From contig CALVFA010000033.1 of assembly GCA_944326725.1 (NCBI GenBank), positions 1 through 44,362 on the forward strand: a stretch of DNA of 44,362 bases, written 5' to 3'. This DNA comes from an uncultured Elusimicrobiales bacterium. GTDB taxonomy: Bacteria; Elusimicrobiota; Elusimicrobia; Elusimicrobiales; Elusimicrobiaceae. Below the pieces are notes generated by a model, which had not been told where the DNA came from, did not search any database, and saw nothing but the letters and a program-made list of their open reading frames with translations. Every line of letters begins with the position of its first letter. Positions within the stretch are counted from its first letter, which is position 1. The position numbers were made by a program, and so were the translations under genes. This document shows positions 23,416 to 31,074 of the stretch, in pieces.

Positions 23416-25245
23416 ATGTTTAAGCGTATTATACTTTTGCTGAGTCTGTTGTTGCCCATAGCGGCCCATGCCGCTTTGGACCTGACCGGCATTGATATGA
23501 CGGCATCTGTTAACAAAACTTCATTAACCATGGATGATGAACTGGTGCTTACCGTAACCGTGGACGGTGCAGCAGGGGATTTTATGCCCCAACTGCCCAG
23601 TTTGCCGTCCTTTAACGTATATGCCCGCTCCGCAAGCAAACAAATTAATAATTTTCATGCCATAAGTACGTTTGAATATATTATGTTGCCGCGTTTCCCA
23701 GGCAAAGCGGTTATTGGGCCAATTACACTAAACTATGGCAACAAAACCTATAAGACAGACCCTATTACCGTAACCGTGTATCGTGCGCCGTCCACCCCGA
23801 CCAAAACCCCGGCGAAAAAAGCGGCCTCTTCTGCTAAAGCACCCTCTGCAGCCAACACGCGCAAAGCGCCCGCACAGGCTCCGGCCAATTTACCCCCTTT
23901 GGAGCGGGATTTATATAATTTGGCGGCACAAAACGGAGATAAAGACTATTTTATGATAGCTGCCGTCAGCGATAAAACCCCTTATATCAACCAAACTGTT
24001 ACGCTGGCGGTAAGGTTTTACTATGCATTGCCCTTTGTGGGAAATGCTCCTTATAATGCACCGACCGTTTCCAATTTGTTTATGGAAGAAGTGTCCTCCT
24101 CCGAAGGACGGCAAAACATAGACGGCAGAATATATAATTATATAGAAAGACGATACGCGGTGTCCGGCGTTACCAACGGCCCGGCGCAGGCAGGCAATGC
24201 CTCGGTACGCTATATTTCCACCAGCCGGTTTTCCAATTTATCGGTATTAGACCGTATGGTGGCGGCAGTTTCCCAAGAAGAACAAACCGCCCTCTCTAAC
24301 ACGGTCAATCTTTCTATACGCGCACTGCCCCAACAGGGGAAACCCAAAAGTTTCTATGGTGCAGTGGGAGATAAATTTACCATTTCCGCCTCTGTGGACC
24401 GTAACAAAGTGGAAGCGGGAGAAGCTATTAATCTGACAGTCAAGGTCAACGGCTCCGGCAATATCAAACCTACTACAGACTTAAAACTGCCGCAATTGCC
24501 CGGGTTTAAGGTGTACGATGTGGCGACCACCTCCGGCGCGGTGCCTTCTAACGGAATATTAAAAAGCTATAAAATTTTTAAAACCGTCATTGTACCAGTT
24601 TCCTCCGGCAAATATACCATTCCTTCGCTGGATTGGTCTTATTTCAATCCGGGCACCAAACAATATAACACCATACGCACCCAAGCTATTACTATAGAAG
24701 CCACCCCTTCTTCCAAAACCGATACAGGGTTTGATTTCGGCGCCCACAGCGATTTGGGCAATGGTTTTAGACAGTTAGGGCAGGATATACGTTATTTAAA
24801 ATCCGATATGGACGGCGCAAAACTGACTTTTTTGGCACAGTTGTCAACTTGGACTTGGGCCAATTATTTATTTATTTCGCTACTTGCTCTAGCAGGCATA
24901 TTTGCCCTTATGGATAAACAAACCCTGGCGGGACGCCGCGCCTTAGCAAAAGCGCGCGCCCAGTTAAAAACTGCCTATACGGAAGAGGCCATTGTAGAAG
25001 CATTGACCACATATTTGCAAGTACGCTACAAAGTACATACCGCCAGCCTGCCGCTGCGCGATATCAGCACAGCATTGCAAAAACACGGCTGCCCCGCTGA
25101 GCTGGCAAAACGCTTTGAAACTTTATGGCAACGGCTGGACGCGGCACGCTTTGCCCCGGTGGATTTGCAAGGAGAAGGAGCTATGGAACTGGCCAGGCAA
25201 GCCACCGATTTAATCAAAGCTATGGATAAAGGAGGCCGCAGATGA
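23416..25245 (+). CDS. batD: BatD family protein
   Basis: A 609-residue protein with signal peptide (LLLSLLLPIAAHA), several tandem beta-sandwich modules in the periplasm (about residues 20-470), an Ala/Pro/Lys-rich linker between modules 1 and 2 (near residues 130-160), one membrane helix near 480-500 (ANYLFISLLALAGIFALM) and a helical cytoplasmic tail of about 100 residues (ALTTYLQVRYKV). This length and pattern match BatD ('oxygen tolerance' family). I start at 23416, directly after the batC stop, rather than at a GTG-like codon three codons earlier. It ends in a four-base overlap with batE. Confidence 0.9.
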   Translation: MFKRIILLLSLLLPIAAHAALDLTGIDMTASVNKTSLTMDDELVLTVTVDGAAGDFMPQLPSLPSFNVYARSASKQINNFHAISTFEYIMLPRFPGKAVIGPITLNYGNKTYKTDPITVTVYRAPSTPTKTPAKKAASSAKAPSAANTRKAPAQAPANLPPLERDLYNLAAQNGDKDYFMIAAVSDKTPYINQTVTLAVRFYYALPFVGNAPYNAPTVSNLFMEEVSSSEGRQNIDGRIYNYIERRYAVSGVTNGPAQAGNASVRYISTSRFSNLSVLDRMVAAVSQEEQTALSNTVNLSIRALPQQGKPKSFYGAVGDKFTISASVDRNKVEAGEAINLTVKVNGSGNIKPTTDLKLPQLPGFKVYDVATTSGAVPSNGILKSYKIFKTVIVPVSSGKYTIPSLDWSYFNPGTKQYNTIRTQAITIEATPSSKTDTGFDFGAHSDLGNGFRQLGQDIRYLKSDMDGAKLTFLAQLSTWTWANYLFISLLALAGIFALMDKQTLAGRRALAKARAQLKTAYTEEAIVEALTTYLQVRYKVHTASLPLRDISTALQKHGCPAELAKRFETLWQRLDAARFAPVDLQGEGAMELARQATDLIKAMDKGGRR

Positions 25246-25961
25246 GAAAACGATTTATTGTCTTATGGTTGACAACCGTAATGTCCGTCTGCGCCGCCGC
25301 GGCGGATTTACAAAGTGCAGAAGAATTATACCGCCAGGGCAAATTTGCTGCCGCTTTGGGCGAATACGAAGAACTGCTCAACACCTACCCAAAAGACTCT
25401 CATCTTTACTACAATATAGGAAACTGCTACTTTAAAATGGGCAGTACTGGCTTGGCTGTAGCCAACTATTACCGGGCATTTCGCCTAGACCCGCGGGATG
25501 GGGACATAAGACATAATTTGGCCTTGGCATTGGAAAATAGCGGGGAAAGGCTGGTGCCGAGCGGAATGCCGGAAATATTGCATAAAGCTTTTTTCAGTTT
25601 ACAAACAGATGAATTGAAAGGCTTGTTCTTTTTATCCGTATGGCTGTTCTGTATACTGGGCGCCTTGTGGCTTATCAAACGCAAATGGGGCCGGGCTGCT
25701 CTTGCTTTTTTCGTCATGGCACTGGCACTTGGGGTTTGGTATAGCTGGAGAACCCATTTGGAACAAACCCCCTTGGCTATTGTAGCCGCCCCCGTAGCAG
25801 AGCTGCGCAGCGGGCCGGGGACAAATTTCCCCGCCAGCGCCAGTGTGGCACAAGGTCATATATTGGTAATACAAGACACCAAAGATAATTGGTACGACGT
25901 TATTGTCAAATCCCAGGGACTGCAGGGCTGGGTGGAAGCGGATACGGTAGAAAAAATTTAA
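25242..25961 (+). CDS. batE: BatE-like TPR and SH3b protein
   Basis: A 239-residue protein. A signal peptide (about 1-20) is followed by two to three TPR motifs (ELYRQGKFAAALGEYEELL and the next helix pair), two adjacent hydrophobic stretches near residues 125-170 and a bacterial SH3 domain at the end (AELRSGPGTNFPASASVAQG). BatE homologues have just this arrangement. SH3b domains often bind peptidoglycan. The start overlaps batD by four bases. It closes the Bat operon; 15 bases later gmhA follows with no terminator, so read-through is likely. Confidence 0.88.
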   Translation: MRKRFIVLWLTTVMSVCAAAADLQSAEELYRQGKFAAALGEYEELLNTYPKDSHLYYNIGNCYFKMGSTGLAVANYYRAFRLDPRDGDIRHNLALALENSGERLVPSGMPEILHKAFFSLQTDELKGLFFLSVWLFCILGALWLIKRKWGRAALAFFVMALALGVWYSWRTHLEQTPLAIVAAPVAELRSGPGTNFPASASVAQGHILVIQDTKDNWYDVIVKSQGLQGWVEADTVEKI

Positions 25962-25976
25962 AACAGGGAGCTGCAT

Positions 25977-26534
25977 ATGTTTATTACCAAAGAAGCCGAC
26001 GAATTAATAGCCGCCGTCACCTATGTAAAGGAACATTTGGGCCCGCAGGTGCAGGAGCTGGCAGACCAAATTATCCACGCATTCAAAAACGGCAACCAGG
26101 TAATTTTAATGGGTAACGGCGGCAGCGCCGGAGATGCCCAACACATTGCGGCGGAATTTGTAGGCCGGTTTAAAAAAGAACGCAAATCTTTCCCGGCTTT
26201 GGCCTTAAATACCAACACTTCCACAGTGACTGCTGTGGGAAACGATTACGGCTATGATGCGGTTTTTTCCCGTCAAATAGACGGCTTTGCCCGCAAGGGA
26301 GATGTGGTTATTGGCATTTCCACCTCTGGCAACAGCAAAAATGTAGAACTGGCGCTCAAGCTGGCTAAAGAGCGCGGCTGCTATACGGCAGCCCTGCTGG
26401 GCAAAGACGGCGGAACAATTAAAAATGTGGTGGATTTGCCTATCATCGTTAAATGGCCCAATACGCCGCGCGTGCAGGAATGCCATATTTTTATCGGCCA
26501 CAGCGTTTGCGATTTAGTGGACCAGGCTTTTTAG
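25977..26534 (+). CDS. gmhA: Sedoheptulose-7-phosphate isomerase
   Basis: A 185-residue SIS-domain enzyme that makes D-glycero-D-manno-heptose 7-phosphate, the first step to the ADP-heptose used in LPS or S-layer glycans. Features: LMGNGGSAGDAQHIAAEFVGRF (here cut) near residue 45, the GISTSGNSKNV phosphate loop, and the C-terminal metal-linked VQECHIFIGHSVCDLVD. These are all as in GmhA. A GGGAG ribosome-binding site precedes the ATG. The other heptose genes are not in the window. The next gene, rpiB, follows after eight bases. Confidence 0.94.
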   Translation: MFITKEADELIAAVTYVKEHLGPQVQELADQIIHAFKNGNQVILMGNGGSAGDAQHIAAEFVGRFKKERKSFPALALNTNTSTVTAVGNDYGYDAVFSRQIDGFARKGDVVIGISTSGNSKNVELALKLAKERGCYTAALLGKDGGTIKNVVDLPIIVKWPNTPRVQECHIFIGHSVCDLVDQAF

Positions 26535-26542
26535 GAGAACAT

Positions 26543-26989
26543 ATGAAAGTAGCTGTTGCTTGCGACCATGCAGGTTTTGCTTTAAAAGATACAGTCATTG
26601 AGAAAATTAAATCGTTGGGACATGAAACCGTAGACTGCGGTTGCCCAGACACCCAGCGCGTAGATTTCCCGGATTACGCCGCCAAAGCGGGCGCTCTGCT
26701 CGCCGCCAAAGAGGTAGACCGGGCTGTGCTCATCTGCGGCAGCGGGATTGGCATGTGCATAGCCGCCAATAAAATCCGCGGTGTATATGCCTGCGTCTGC
26801 CATGATGAATACTCCGCCCACCAGGGCGTAGAGCATGATAACATGAACGCGCTGTGCCTGGGTGCGTTGGTAGTAGGCAAAGAAGTAGCTCAAGAGCTGG
26901 TAGAGCGTTTTCTGGCTGCATCTTATTTCAATGAAGGCAATTACAAAAAACGCGTAGACAAAGTGCTGGCGCTGGAAGAAAAAATTTAA
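26543..26989 (+). CDS. rpiB: Ribose-5-phosphate isomerase B
   Basis: A 148-residue RpiB, normal length. It interconverts ribose 5-phosphate and ribulose 5-phosphate. The start MKVAVACDHAGF, the active-site CGSGIGMCIAANK (with its catalytic Cys) and the NMNALCLGA loop are diagnostic. The start at 26543 follows a TAGGAGAA ribosome-binding site that overlaps the gmhA stop; a longer in-frame extension inside gmhA is ignored. Together with the distant rpe it could provide a non-oxidative pentose route. Confidence 0.95.
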   Translation: MKVAVACDHAGFALKDTVIEKIKSLGHETVDCGCPDTQRVDFPDYAAKAGALLAAKEVDRAVLICGSGIGMCIAANKIRGVYACVCHDEYSAHQGVEHDNMNALCLGALVVGKEVAQELVERFLAASYFNEGNYKKRVDKVLALEEKI

Positions 26990-27028
26990 AATATTTTTAA
27001 ACTTGAGAAAAGGAAATAAGCATTGCAT

Positions 27029-28693
27029 ATGAAAATGAACGCAAACCCCACAGCAGCAGGTATTATTCGTGAAGGCATTATTAAGTTGGAAGGCGTAAAT
27101 TTCAATAAGAAATTCTGGGCCAAAGACCCGACCTTATGGAAACAAGAGGCGGAACACCAGGAATTAATCAAAAATTTCTTGGGTTGGCAAACCGTTTATA
27201 ATTGGACGTTGGAACATATTGATGAAGTATTGAAATTTGCCGAAGAAGCCAAAAAAGACTACAAATACTGTGTGGTTATGGGTATGGGCGGCAGCAGCTT
27301 GGCGCCGGAAGTGTTCCGTTCGCTGTTTGGCAAACAAGCCGGCCGGCCGGAGCTCTTTGTGCTTGACACCACCAACCCGGACTGGGTGGGCGCGGTGCGC
27401 GGTCAAATTAACCCGGCAGAAACTCTGTTTATCTTTGCCAGCAAATCCGGCGGCACGGTAGAACCCTCTTCCCAATTTGCTTATTTCTATGAAGAAGTGA
27501 AAAAAGCCGGCGTAAAAACGCCCGGACACAACTTCATTGCCATTACAGATGAAGGCACCGGCCTTCAAACCTTAGCCAAAAAACACAAATTCCGCCATGT
27601 TTTCACGAATCCTTCTGATATTGGCGGGCGTTTTTCTGCGTTGTCTTTCTTTGGCATTGTGCCGGCCGCCATTATGGGCGTAGACGTAGTGAAAATTTTA
27701 AACGGAGCCAAAGAAGCCGCCGAAACCTTTGGTCCGCAAGCCCCCGCCAAAGACAATGCCGCCGTCAACCTGGGTGCATATATGGGTGCCTGCTACGTCA
27801 ACCACAATAAAGACAAAATGACTATTTTGACCCCGCAGGAAATTGCCGCTTTTGGCCTGTGGGCCGAACAATTGGTGGCAGAATCTACCGGCAAAGAAAG
27901 CAAAGGCGTAGTACCCGTCACCGGGGAAACGCTGCACCGCAATTTTGACTACCGCGAAGACCGCTTCTTTGTCTATCTTGCAGCAGACACCGATGACAAC
28001 AAACGCGTAGAAGAAATCGCCGAAGATTTGGCTGAACGCGGCTTCCCGATTGTCACATTGCACCTGGAAGACAAATACCAGCTGGGCGCGATGTATCTGC
28101 TGTGGGAAATTGCTACCGCCGCCGCCGGAGCCATTTTGGCTATTGACCCCTTTGACCAGCCCAATGTACAGGAAGCCAAAACCCTGACCAAAAATGTATT
28201 GGCCAAGCTGGAAGCGGGCGATATTCCTGAAGAAGTCACGGCCCCGCTGCTGGTAAGCAAAGATTTGAAAGATGAGGTCAAACTGGACACCTTGGCCCAA
28301 GACTTCTTCTCTTTGTTGGAAAGCAATGACTATGTGGCTATCTTGCCCTATGTCTGGCCTTCCAAAGAAAATGACGAAGCTTTGTGCGCCCTGCGCGACA
28401 AAATCCTTTGCCGCACCAAACGCGCCGTATTGTTTGGCTATGGGCCGCGCTATCTGCACTCCAGCGGTCAGCTGCACAAGGGCGACGGAAACAACGGCGT
28501 ATTCTTAATCTTGTCTGCCGAACCGGCTAATGATATTCAGATTCCGGGCCAGCACTATACTTTCGGTCAGCTCTGCAATGCGCAGGCGCTGGGCGATTTC
28601 CAGGCGCTGGAAAAGAAAGGCCGCCGCGTGGTCAAGCTGCACCTGCAGCAGCCTGTGGCGCTAGAGATTAAGAAACTGAGCGACTTATTCTAA
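27029..28693 (+). CDS. pgi: Glucose-6-phosphate isomerase
   Basis: A 554-residue SIS-fold enzyme interconverting glucose 6-phosphate and fructose 6-phosphate. Key phrases: VVMGMGGSSLAPEVF (about 78-92), the phosphosugar loop FASKSGGTVEPSSQF and TNPSDIGGRFSALSFFGI. The C-terminal part (VAILPYVWPSKEN and GYGPRYLHSSGQLHKG) matches the Pgi module of transaldolase-Pgi fusions more than the E. coli enzyme. Here it stands alone with no transaldolase. The start is ambiguous: the AAAAGGA ribosome-binding site is 14 bases from the ATG at 27029 but 8 from an in-frame TTG at 27023, so TTG could be the true start. It closes the isomerase trio. Confidence 0.94.
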   Translation: MKMNANPTAAGIIREGIIKLEGVNFNKKFWAKDPTLWKQEAEHQELIKNFLGWQTVYNWTLEHIDEVLKFAEEAKKDYKYCVVMGMGGSSLAPEVFRSLFGKQAGRPELFVLDTTNPDWVGAVRGQINPAETLFIFASKSGGTVEPSSQFAYFYEEVKKAGVKTPGHNFIAITDEGTGLQTLAKKHKFRHVFTNPSDIGGRFSALSFFGIVPAAIMGVDVVKILNGAKEAAETFGPQAPAKDNAAVNLGAYMGACYVNHNKDKMTILTPQEIAAFGLWAEQLVAESTGKESKGVVPVTGETLHRNFDYREDRFFVYLAADTDDNKRVEEIAEDLAERGFPIVTLHLEDKYQLGAMYLLWEIATAAAGAILAIDPFDQPNVQEAKTLTKNVLAKLEAGDIPEEVTAPLLVSKDLKDEVKLDTLAQDFFSLLESNDYVAILPYVWPSKENDEALCALRDKILCRTKRAVLFGYGPRYLHSSGQLHKGDGNNGVFLILSAEPANDIQIPGQHYTFGQLCNAQALGDFQALEKKGRRVVKLHLQQPVALEIKKLSDLF

Positions 28694-28709
28694 CTATCTA
28701 ATCAGCTAA

Positions 28710-28736
28710 AGGCGGCGTGTTATACGCCGCCTTTTT
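28710..28736 (+). terminator. Terminator after pgi
   Basis: AGGCGGCGT pairs with ACGCCGCCT around GTTAT, followed by TTTTT. It ends only five bases before the miaB ATG. Confidence 0.9.
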
Positions 28737-28741
28737 GATGT

Positions 28742-29971
28742 ATGATGAAAAAACTTTTTATCCAAACTTACGGCTGCCAAATGAATTTGGCCGACTCTGA
28801 AGAAATGGCCTCCCACCTGTTGGGGCGCGGATACGCTTTGACTGAAAAACTGGAAGAGGCGGACCTGGTTATCGTCAATACCTGCACCGTACGCGACCAT
28901 GCAGAGCACCGGGCCCTGTCTTTTCTGGGCCGGCTGCGCCAGTGGAAACGCGAAAAGCCGGGCCGCCATATCATCTTTGCCGGCTGTGCGGCGCAACGTT
29001 TGGGTGAAAAGCTGAAAAAAACTTTCCCTTATTTAGACCTAGTGTCCGGGGCGCGGGAAATAGCACATTTCGCTTCTTTATTGGACAGCTGCGGCCTCTT
29101 CCCCTCCGCACCAGGCGGAAGCCCTGACCAACGGGGCATTACCGGCTACGTCACCATTATGCGCGGCTGTGATTTTGCCTGCACCTATTGCATCGTCCCT
29201 TCCGTACGCGGGCCGGTGCATTGCCTGCCGTCCAAAGAAATACTGGCTAACGCCGCTTGCAAAGCCCAAGAAGGCCACCCCGAAATTATGCTCTTGGGCC
29301 AAACGGTCAATGCGTGGAAAGAAGCGGGCAAAACCTTTGCCGATTTACTCAATGAAGTTTCCGCTTTGCCCGGCGTGGAACGGGTGCGCTTTGTCAGCCC
29401 GCACCCGGCGTTTATTACGCCGCAGTTTTTAGAAGCCGTCAAAAATAACCCCAAAATCGCCCGGCATATTCATTTGCCGGCGCAAAGCGGATCCAGCAAA
29501 GTATTAAAGGAAATGAAACGCGGCTATACGCGGGAAATGTTGCTTGAAAAAATAGCCGCCTTAAAAGCCTGCGGCTTTGCCATCAGCACGGATTTGATTG
29601 TGGGGTTCCCGACGGAAACGGAAGAAGATTTCTCCCAAACGCTTACCCTGGTGGAACAGGCCGGCTTTTCGGCGGCCTATTGTTTTAAATATTCCCCCCG
29701 CCAAGGCACCCCAGCCGCGCAAATGCCGCTTCTTTCTGAAAAAGTACTGGAAGAACGGTTGGATATTTTGTTAAATAGAGTAAGAGGTTTGGCTGAGGCC
29801 GCCTACGGCGTACATATAGGCCGCCCGGCAGAAATTTTAATGGAAAGCCCAAACAAAGGCCGCACGTCCGATAATTTCTGGGCACAAACGAAAAAAAGTT
29901 ATACAATAGGGTCTGTGGTGCAAAGCGAAGTAATAGATTCAGACGGCACCTTACTCTTTACGAGGGATTAA
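28742..29971 (+). CDS. miaB: tRNA-2-methylthio-N6-dimethylallyladenosine synthase
   Basis: A 409-residue radical-SAM methylthiotransferase that adds a methylthio group to i6A37 of tRNA. It has the N-terminal cluster domain (FIQTYGCQMNLADSEEM, with further cysteines in NTCTV and AGCAAQRLG), the radical-SAM triad CDFACTYC (about 139-146) and a C-terminal TRAM region. The i6A substrate is made by the MiaA encoded 1.4 kb downstream. Its ATG lies five bases past a terminator T run, with no ribosome-binding site or obvious promoter, so expression depends either on read-through or on a promoter inside pgi. Two bases separate its stop from the PilZ gene. Confidence 0.95.
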   Translation: MMKKLFIQTYGCQMNLADSEEMASHLLGRGYALTEKLEEADLVIVNTCTVRDHAEHRALSFLGRLRQWKREKPGRHIIFAGCAAQRLGEKLKKTFPYLDLVSGAREIAHFASLLDSCGLFPSAPGGSPDQRGITGYVTIMRGCDFACTYCIVPSVRGPVHCLPSKEILANAACKAQEGHPEIMLLGQTVNAWKEAGKTFADLLNEVSALPGVERVRFVSPHPAFITPQFLEAVKNNPKIARHIHLPAQSGSSKVLKEMKRGYTREMLLEKIAALKACGFAISTDLIVGFPTETEEDFSQTLTLVEQAGFSAAYCFKYSPRQGTPAAQMPLLSEKVLEERLDILLNRVRGLAEAAYGVHIGRPAEILMESPNKGRTSDNFWAQTKKSYTIGSVVQSEVIDSDGTLLFTRD

Positions 29972-29972
29972 T

Positions 29973-30437
29973 ATGAACAAAAAGAATTTTTCGGAAAAAC
30001 GCAAACACCGCCGTATGCCGGTTATCAGCAATTTAATTGAACCGGTCAACCTTTTCTACAAAACCCAAGACGGGAAAGAAACCTCCCTCGTGGCTATATT
30101 GGCAGACCTGTCTGCCTCCGGTATGCGCATGATTAGCTTTTTGGGCGCGCCAATGGCGGAACAGTTTTCCATCAGCCTGCAGCTGCCGGGCATGGAGCGC
30201 ATGGAAATTGCCGCCCGTATGGCTTGGGTAAAACAAAAAGAAAACGTTTATACCGTAGGCATTGAATTTACGGATATGAAGCCGGAAAACGCCGCTTTAA
30301 TCAGCGCCATGGCAGATGACTTTAATGACTGCGACACGCGTATTTTGCTGCGCCTGCCGGAAGTGTGCGTGCCCACCTGCAAAGCCTGCCGTATTTGCAA
30401 TAAAATCCAAAAAGACGAAACCCTTTTTGAGGACTAA
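29973..30437 (+). CDS. PilZ-domain protein with C-terminal cysteine cluster
   Basis: A 154-residue protein. The PilZ c-di-GMP motif is recognisable: RKHRR (10-14) and D45-L-S-A-S-G50. A beta barrel continues to about residue 105. The tail carries C120, then C132, C136, C139 and C142 (C-x3-C-x2-C-x2-C), which suggests a metal or Fe-S site. PilZ proteins are c-di-GMP effectors controlling motility, polysaccharide or secretion; the target is unknown here. A GAGGG ribosome-binding site overlaps the miaB end, so the two genes are co-transcribed. Confidence 0.84.
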   Translation: MNKKNFSEKRKHRRMPVISNLIEPVNLFYKTQDGKETSLVAILADLSASGMRMISFLGAPMAEQFSISLQLPGMERMEIAARMAWVKQKENVYTVGIEFTDMKPENAALISAMADDFNDCDTRILLRLPEVCVPTCKACRICNKIQKDETLFED

Positions 30438-30455
30438 GCACCGTTTCTCTTTTTC

Positions 30456-30480
30456 AGGCCCGCGCAGGCGGGCCTTTTTT
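30456..30480 (+). terminator. Terminator after the PilZ gene
   Basis: AGGCCCGC/GCGGGCCT stem with a GCAG loop, followed by TTTTT. Confidence 0.92.
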
Positions 30481-30641
30481 ATGTATTGTTGCTGGGGATT
30501 CTAATAGGCCAATCGCCCTTTGGTCGCCTGCCCAAATATAATAAAAAATTATTTTTTTCCCTCTACAAACAGATTATAAAGAAATAACATCTGAAATGAT
30601 AAAATAAAAAGAGTAAAGACTATTTTTACCGTTTTTTTGGT

Positions 30642-30784
30642 ACCCCGAAAGGGGTTTGTCCGGCCCAGCGCCGGCTGATCGCAGCCAAAAAATGGTATCG
30701 TTTTGCCGTTCCCTAACGGGGCGGCAGGCGATGTCCATTTTGGGAATGCGATCCTCAATAATGGGCGTCGCTTTTTTTGCGCCC
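30642..30784 (+). ncRNA. Hairpin-dense leader or small structured RNA, unidentified
   Basis: Five potential hairpins in 143 bases. H1 30642-30655: ACCCC-GAAA-GGGGT, a GNRA tetraloop. H2 30660-30674: CCGGC/GCCGG. H3 30673-30686: GGCTG/CAGCC, sharing two bases with H2, so exclusive alternatives. H4 30691-30739: a long interrupted stem with AATGG/CCATT, ATCG/CGAT, TGCCG/CGGCA around a CTAAC loop. H5 30763-30784: GGGCG/CGCCC around a T-rich loop. It precedes a ribosome-binding site and a 70-residue ORF. No known riboswitch class, 6S, SRP or tmRNA consensus is recognised. A TAAAAT at 30600-30605 is a weak promoter candidate. The rest of the gap back to 30481 is AT-rich and empty. Confidence 0.45.
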
Positions 30785-30808
30785 GGACCAAAGAGAGGTG
30801 TTGCGTTT

Positions 30809-31021
30809 ATGCCCACTCCCCCTCCTGAAATTACCCAGGCAGATCTAGAAGATCTCTACAGCGCCATTTGCCGCGCTAGAGAAAACTTTTTGGAAGCAAA
30901 AGAGAAATGTTTCCGCTTGTTTTGCATAGCCAAACGCCGCGAATGTTACCAACAAAGCAAAAATAAAATTCAAAATGCCTTAAAGGGCCCCAAGCGCCAA
31001 ACGCCTAAAAAATCCGCTTAA
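30809..31021 (+). CDS. Small Cys/Lys-rich helical protein, unknown
   Basis: A predicted 70-residue protein. After a Pro-rich start (MPTPPPEITQ) it reads as two amphipathic helices with four cysteines (C21, C34, C39, C46) and a basic tail (PKRQTPKKSA). The segments CRARENFLEAKEK and CIAKRRECYQQSKNK look like imperfect duplicates of each other. An AGAGGTG ribosome-binding site lies ten bases upstream. A longer frame starting further upstream would run through the hairpin region and is less likely. No family is recognised. The Lys-rich tail recalls that of the TrmD here, so nucleic-acid binding is possible, but that is a guess. Confidence 0.5.
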   Translation: MPTPPPEITQADLEDLYSAICRARENFLEAKEKCFRLFCIAKRRECYQQSKNKIQNALKGPKRQTPKKSA

Positions 31022-31074
31022 ACGCGCTTGTATATCTTTGGCTCCTGATGTGGGCCTTCTCTCCTATATGGCTT

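Noticed and set aside
30642..30784. Known structured RNA (6S, SRP RNA, tmRNA, RNase P)
   Set aside because: None of the conserved cores I know for these is present.
30549..30816. Two minus-strand 80-codon frames over the hairpin region
   Set aside because: They overlap each other in different frames, have no ribosome-binding site and no family resemblance.
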